Part shown: one piece after another, positions 5,963 to 8,881 of the stretch | Layout: the number at the start of each line of letters is the position of its first letter | Numbering within the stretch: position 1 is the stretch's first letter | Assembly (NCBI GenBank): GCA_023435505.1 | Contig: JAEYRR010000288.1 | Coordinates: forward strand, 1 to 8,881 | Reading direction: 5' to 3' | Source of the DNA: Bacillota bacterium | GTDB taxonomy: Bacteria; Bacillota; Clostridia; Lachnospirales; Lachnospiraceae | DNA: 8,881 nt | Program-made: the position numbers and the translations under genes | The notes under the pieces: model-generated | The model's database searches: none | The model's input: the letters and a program-made list of their open reading frames with translations, nothing else | What the model was told of the DNA's origin: nothing

Positions 5963-6358
5963 TTATTTAAATATTTCCCGCCAGTCTAAATCGCCTCTAT
6001 CTAAAGCTTTAATTAGCAATTCAGCAGTAGCAAGGTTTGTAGCTAACGGAATATTATGAGTATCGCATAATTGAACAACATTATTTACATCAGGCTCATG
6101 TGATTTTGGAGATAATGGATCTCTCAAAAAAATCACCATATCAATTTGATTGTGTTCGATTTGAGCACCTAACTGTTGTTCTCCACCTAAATGGCCGGCT
6201 AAATATTTGTGAATAGATAGGTTTGTAACTTCTTCAATAAGTCGACCTGTAGTTCCGGTTGCATATAATTCATTCTTGCTTAAGATGGCACGATAAGCAA
6301 TACAAAAATTCTGCATCAGCTTCTTTTTTGCATCATGTGCAACTAAACCAATATTCAT
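5963..6358 (-). CDS. mgsA: Methylglyoxal synthase
   Basis: The 131 residues match the short Gram-positive MgsA form. The enzyme converts dihydroxyacetone phosphate to methylglyoxal and phosphate, a bypass of lower glycolysis used when sugar phosphates build up. Motifs are VAHDAKKK (6-13; H8, D9 and K12), LYATGTTGRLI (31-41, phosphate binding), FLRDPL (77-82) and HEPD (87-90). H87 and D90 correspond to E. coli H98 and D101. The usual SGPLGGDQQ block reads AGHLGGEQQ (54-62). E60 therefore replaces the aspartate equivalent to E. coli D71, described as the catalytic base, and the adjacent Ser and Pro are Ala and His. I still call it mgsA because everything else fits, but activity is less certain. 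It starts 5 bases after the rodA stop, with AGGGGGT 7 bases upstream of the ATG. Confidence 0.92.
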   Translation of the reverse strand: MNIGLVAHDAKKKLMQNFCIAYRAILSKNELYATGTTGRLIEEVTNLSIHKYLAGHLGGEQQLGAQIEHNQIDMVIFLRDPLSPKSHEPDVNNVVQLCDTHNIPLATNLATAELLIKALDRGDLDWREIFK

Positions 6359-6363
6359 AGCTG

Positions 6364-7503
6364 TTACCCCCTAACGTTGTTTTTTTGTTGTAAACCAATA
6401 TTCAGCACAAGACCAATTGCAATCATGCAACTAATCAATGAACTTAAACCATTACTTAGAAATGGTAATGGTAGTCCTGTATTTGGTAATATCATGGTGG
6501 CAACACCGACATTGGCAAATACCTGAAACATAAACATGGCTGATATACCAATGCATATCAGTTTACCAAGACGATCCTTGGCTTTTCTTGCTGTTAATAA
6601 ACACATAAATATTATAATTGCCAATAATAATAATATAATACATCCACCAATAAAACCAAATTCTTCGCCTATAACACTCCATATAAAGTCACTCTCATTA
6701 ACACCTACAATACTATAACTACGCGGAGTGGATGCCCCTTCGGATAGTAACTTACCATATAATTTACCAGTACCAATCGCCTGAATAGAGCATAATTGCT
6801 GCCAGTTCTCATGTAGCGCATAGGCTGGATTATCAGGCTGTGTAAAGGCAAGAATACGCTTGACCTGGTAGGCCTCAATTAGAAACTTTTCTCCAGGCTG
6901 AAGTAAGTACCATACAAATGCTATGATACTAGGAATCATTACACCTAAAGTAGGAAGTATAATCTTGTAACTTAATCCAGCAGCAAAGATCAATATAACA
7001 AAAATAAAGATCATTACCATACTGGAGGATAAGTCTGGCTGTTTAAAGATTAATAAAGTAGGCACAATTGTGATGGCACCAGTAATTAACACAATGTAGA
7101 ATTTGTTCATCTTGGTTTCCATCTTGGTAAAAAGAAGTGCAAGAAGTATTATAAGGGAAATCTTAGCCAATTCAGAAGGCTGTAGATTAATCACCTTTAA
7201 ATCAATCCATCGATAGCAACCGGTAGTTAAATCTGTTCCTAATGGTGAATATTTTGCTAAAAACAGCATAATAATTACGATTCCGTAATAAAATACTGCA
7301 AATCTAGCAACAAAGTGATAGTCCAAAAGTGCCACGAATGTTATAATAGCCAAACCTAGAATAAGGCCAGCTAACTGTCTGATATATGCAGAATTACCAC
7401 CAGATAATTTTATAGCATATGCACTAATCAAAGACAGAATACATACAATAACAACAAGTGTCACATTCAGATGCTTAAAATTATATTGCTTAAAATTAAA
7501 CAT
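6364..7503 (-). CDS. rodA: SEDS-family peptidoglycan glycosyltransferase (RodA/FtsW type)
   Basis: The 379-residue polytopic membrane protein has about ten hydrophobic segments. SEDS motifs appear in order: YRWID (97-101), LQPSELAK (107-114), FKQPDLSSSMV (153-163), VNESDFIWSVIGEEFGFIGG (268-287) and NTGLPLPFLSNGLSSL (341-356). D272 in the fourth block is the likely equivalent of the essential aspartate of RodA, and W99 of the essential tryptophan. SEDS proteins polymerise lipid II into glycan strands together with a class B penicillin-binding protein, which is not in this window. RodA is chosen over FtsW from the min-locus context, where Clostridia usually carry rodA; sequence alone does not settle it. 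The common SYGG after LPF is SNGL here. The ATG lies 12 bases after the minE stop, whose TAA merges with the AAGGA site. Confidence 0.9.
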   Translation of the reverse strand: MFNFKQYNFKHLNVTLVVIVCILSLISAYAIKLSGGNSAYIRQLAGLILGLAIITFVALLDYHFVARFAVFYYGIVIIMLFLAKYSPLGTDLTTGCYRWIDLKVINLQPSELAKISLIILLALLFTKMETKMNKFYIVLITGAITIVPTLLIFKQPDLSSSMVMIFIFVILIFAAGLSYKIILPTLGVMIPSIIAFVWYLLQPGEKFLIEAYQVKRILAFTQPDNPAYALHENWQQLCSIQAIGTGKLYGKLLSEGASTPRSYSIVGVNESDFIWSVIGEEFGFIGGCIILLLLAIIIFMCLLTARKAKDRLGKLICIGISAMFMFQVFANVGVATMILPNTGLPLPFLSNGLSSLISCMIAIGLVLNIGLQQKNNVRG

Positions 7504-7515
7504 GGAAATTCATCC

Positions 7516-7791
7516 TTATTTCTTACCCGTCTTTAAATCTTTAATAGGAATATTTGCAAATAAAGCAGGTACACTGCCATTATTTCCTTCGGATTCAGTT
7601 TGGGTGATTTTAATGTCAAGTCCAGCAGTATCAATTTCAACATATTTGGAAATGACTGCGATTATATCATTTTTAATCTGTTCCATTATTTCTGGAGAGC
7701 AATTAGCTCGATCAGAAACTAAAACCAGTTTAAGTCTGTCTTTTGCAACGCTACTGGAAGTTTTCTTTTTAAAAAAATCTGCAAAACTCAT
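7516..7791 (-). CDS. minE: Cell division topological specificity factor MinE
   Basis: The 91-residue length is typical. The N-terminal membrane-targeting stretch MSFADFFKKK is followed by the segment that contacts MinD, about 13-30 (SVAKDRLKLVLVSDRA). The dimerising topological-specificity domain spans about 32-88 (SPEIMEQIKNDIIAVISKYV, then VPALFANIPI). MinE stimulates MinD ATPase at the membrane and drives the dynamics that keep MinC away from midcell. The gene is 15 bases after minD. The ribosome binding site is the G-rich GAGGGGG about 7 bases before the ATG; a nearer AAGGA is only 2 bases away and too close to serve. Its presence matters because Bacillus-type Firmicutes lack MinE and use DivIVA/MinJ instead. 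Confidence 0.96.
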   Translation of the reverse strand: MSFADFFKKKTSSSVAKDRLKLVLVSDRANCSPEIMEQIKNDIIAVISKYVEIDTAGLDIKITQTESEGNNGSVPALFANIPIKDLKTGKK

Positions 7792-7806
7792 AATCCTTCC
7801 CCCTCA

Positions 7807-8598
7807 TTAGTTCTTTTTTAATAGATGTGCCAGCTTGCCCATTAATCCAGGTTTACCATTAAGATCTAATAAAGGTACTTCTTCTCCATTAATTCTACGG
7901 CATATATTCATATATGCTTTCCCTGCTAAGCTGTCAGAACCAACTAAAGGTTCTCCTTGATTAGTAGAAACTACTATATTTTCATCATCTGGTACGACAC
8001 CAATTAAATCAATGGCTAAGATCTCTACTACATCATCAGCAGACATCATATCTCCACGTTTTACCATGTCGGTACGAAGACGATTTACAATTAAACTAGT
8101 TTTTTTGATTTCATGAGCTTCTAAAAGCCCAATAATACGGTCAGCATCACGAACAGCAGAAACTTCTGGAGTCGTTACGACTAAGGCACTATCAGCACCT
8201 GCGATAGCATTTAAAAAACCTTGTTCTATACCAGCTGGACAATCCATTAGAATATAATCAAACTCGCCTTTTAGTTCTTCCGCTAATTTTTTCATCTGCT
8301 CAGGTGATACAGAATTCTTATCCCTAGTTTGGGCAGAAGGTAATAAATAAAGATTAGGATATCTCTTATCCTTGATGAGAGCTTGCTTAATACGACAATT
8401 CCCCTCAATAACATCTACCAAATTGTAAACAATACGATTCTCAAGGCCCATAACAACATCCAAATTACGAAGGCCTATATCAGTATCGATTAATACCACT
8501 TTCTTGTCTAACTTTGCTAATCCAGTTCCAACATTAGCTGTAGTGGTAGTCTTGCCTACCCCACCTTTTCCAGATGTTACTACAATTACTTCACCCAT
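7807..8598 (-). CDS. minD: Septum site-determining ATPase MinD
   Basis: The 263-residue product is a complete MinD. The deviant Walker A is SGKGGVGKTTT, with signature lysine K11 and K16 in the loop. DTDIGLRNLDVVMGLE (38-53) holds switch I with D40, and YILMDCPAG (115-123) is the Walker B/switch II region. The C-terminal tail LMGKLAHLLKKN (252-263) is the amphipathic membrane-targeting helix that inserts on ATP-dependent dimerisation. MinD recruits MinC to the membrane to block FtsZ assembly and is released by MinE. The ATG has GGAGG 8 bases upstream and follows the minC stop by 26 bases. No missing residues or frame breaks were seen. Confidence 0.97.
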   Translation of the reverse strand: MGEVIVVTSGKGGVGKTTTTANVGTGLAKLDKKVVLIDTDIGLRNLDVVMGLENRIVYNLVDVIEGNCRIKQALIKDKRYPNLYLLPSAQTRDKNSVSPEQMKKLAEELKGEFDYILMDCPAGIEQGFLNAIAGADSALVVTTPEVSAVRDADRIIGLLEAHEIKKTSLIVNRLRTDMVKRGDMMSADDVVEILAIDLIGVVPDDENIVVSTNQGEPLVGSDSLAGKAYMNICRRINGEEVPLLDLNGKPGLMGKLAHLLKKN

Positions 8599-8624
8599 CT
8601 AAGCATCCTCCAAACTATTTCTTA

Positions 8625-8881
8625 CTAATATAAATTAATATCATTAATTACATCTTTCGTCAATGGCTCGATGTAAATATTGCCGTCCTCAATAAAAGCG
8701 ATTTTAGCTTCTTTTGCAGTCTCCTTCTGTGGTTTATCGGGAGCCCTGCCTATGATGTCAGAAATACGGATCTGTACCGGCTTCATATCAAGAGCTACTA
8801 CGAAAGCATTTTCATTACCGGCAGCTCCAGCAAAAACATTGCCTTTTAAACTACCCAGTATAATGACATTACCTTTAGAAA
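8625..8881 (-). CDS. minC: Septum site-determining protein MinC, C-terminal part (cut by window edge)
   Basis: An open frame enters from beyond base 8881 and runs 84 codons to TAG at 8625-8627. It reads SKGNVIILGSLKGNVFAGAA, then NAFVVALDMKPVQIRISDII and a final IAFIEDGNIYIEPLTKDVIN. This is the right-handed beta-helix C-terminal domain of MinC, which dimerises and binds MinD: the GN-v-vlGslkG-v-AGa block and the late P-x-A-IxDgxIvIEP block are both clear. The N-terminal FtsZ-inhibiting domain lies outside the window. Its order ahead of minD and minE matches the standard min operon. The promoter of this operon is also outside the window, and in related Clostridia genes such as mreBCD and a class B PBP often precede minC. 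Confidence 0.95.
   Translation of the reverse strand, partial: SKGNVIILGSLKGNVFAGAAGNENAFVVALDMKPVQIRISDIIGRAPDKPQKETAKEAKIAFIEDGNIYIEPLTKDVINDINLY

Noticed and set aside
6536..6718. Plus-strand 60-codon open frame inside rodA
   Set aside because: It is antisense to conserved SEDS membrane segments and has no start signal.
7502..7810. Plus-strand 102-codon open frame covering minE
   Set aside because: It mirrors minE almost exactly, and minE is a clear full-length family member with a good ribosome binding site.

Overview
The window reads as chromosomal core DNA from an AT-rich, low-GC Gram-positive anaerobe, most likely a Clostridia of the Lachnospiraceae type. This rests on gene order (a minC-minD-minE-rodA-mgsA run, and yggS-sepF-yggT-ylmH-divIVA), strong AGGAGG-type ribosome binding sites, AT-rich codon use and the family variants seen. 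No database search was possible, so the genus is not named. I saw no tRNA, rRNA, CRISPR array, insertion sequence or phage gene.

Right part (8881 down to 4945, minus strand): a cell-shape and division-site operon. It holds the 3' end of minC, then minD, minE, a rodA/ftsW-type SEDS glycosyltransferase, mgsA (methylglyoxal synthase) and a lipoprotein D-Ala-D-Ala carboxypeptidase. It ends at a strong hairpin terminator with a UUCG loop (4945-4972). Gaps between genes are 5-26 bases, and several stop codons touch or overlap the next ribosome binding site, so one transcript with translational coupling is likely.

Middle part (4862 to 4057): two small stand-alone genes that converge on a shared bidirectional terminator (4301-4337). 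One is a minus-strand 140-residue P-loop protein of unknown function with its own promoter, next to a short perfect inverted repeat. The other is the only plus-strand gene, a 66-residue DUF378 membrane protein.

Left part (4026 down to 1, minus strand): a second division operon driven by a consensus promoter (TTGACA, 17 bases, TATAAT). It runs from a HlyD-like membrane-anchored protein with a TTG start to yggS, sepF, yggT, ylmH and the first 49 codons of divIVA.

Together the genes place and build the septum. MinCDE and DivIVA govern position, SepF tethers FtsZ to the membrane, the SEDS protein polymerises glycan and the carboxypeptidase trims the stem peptides. YggS (PLP homeostasis), YlmH (an S4 RNA-binding protein) and MgsA (a glycolytic bypass) are the metabolic or translational passengers. 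I found no clearly new system. The most open questions are the HlyD-like protein without a transporter, the orphan P-loop protein, and the Asp-to-Glu change at the catalytic-base position of MgsA.
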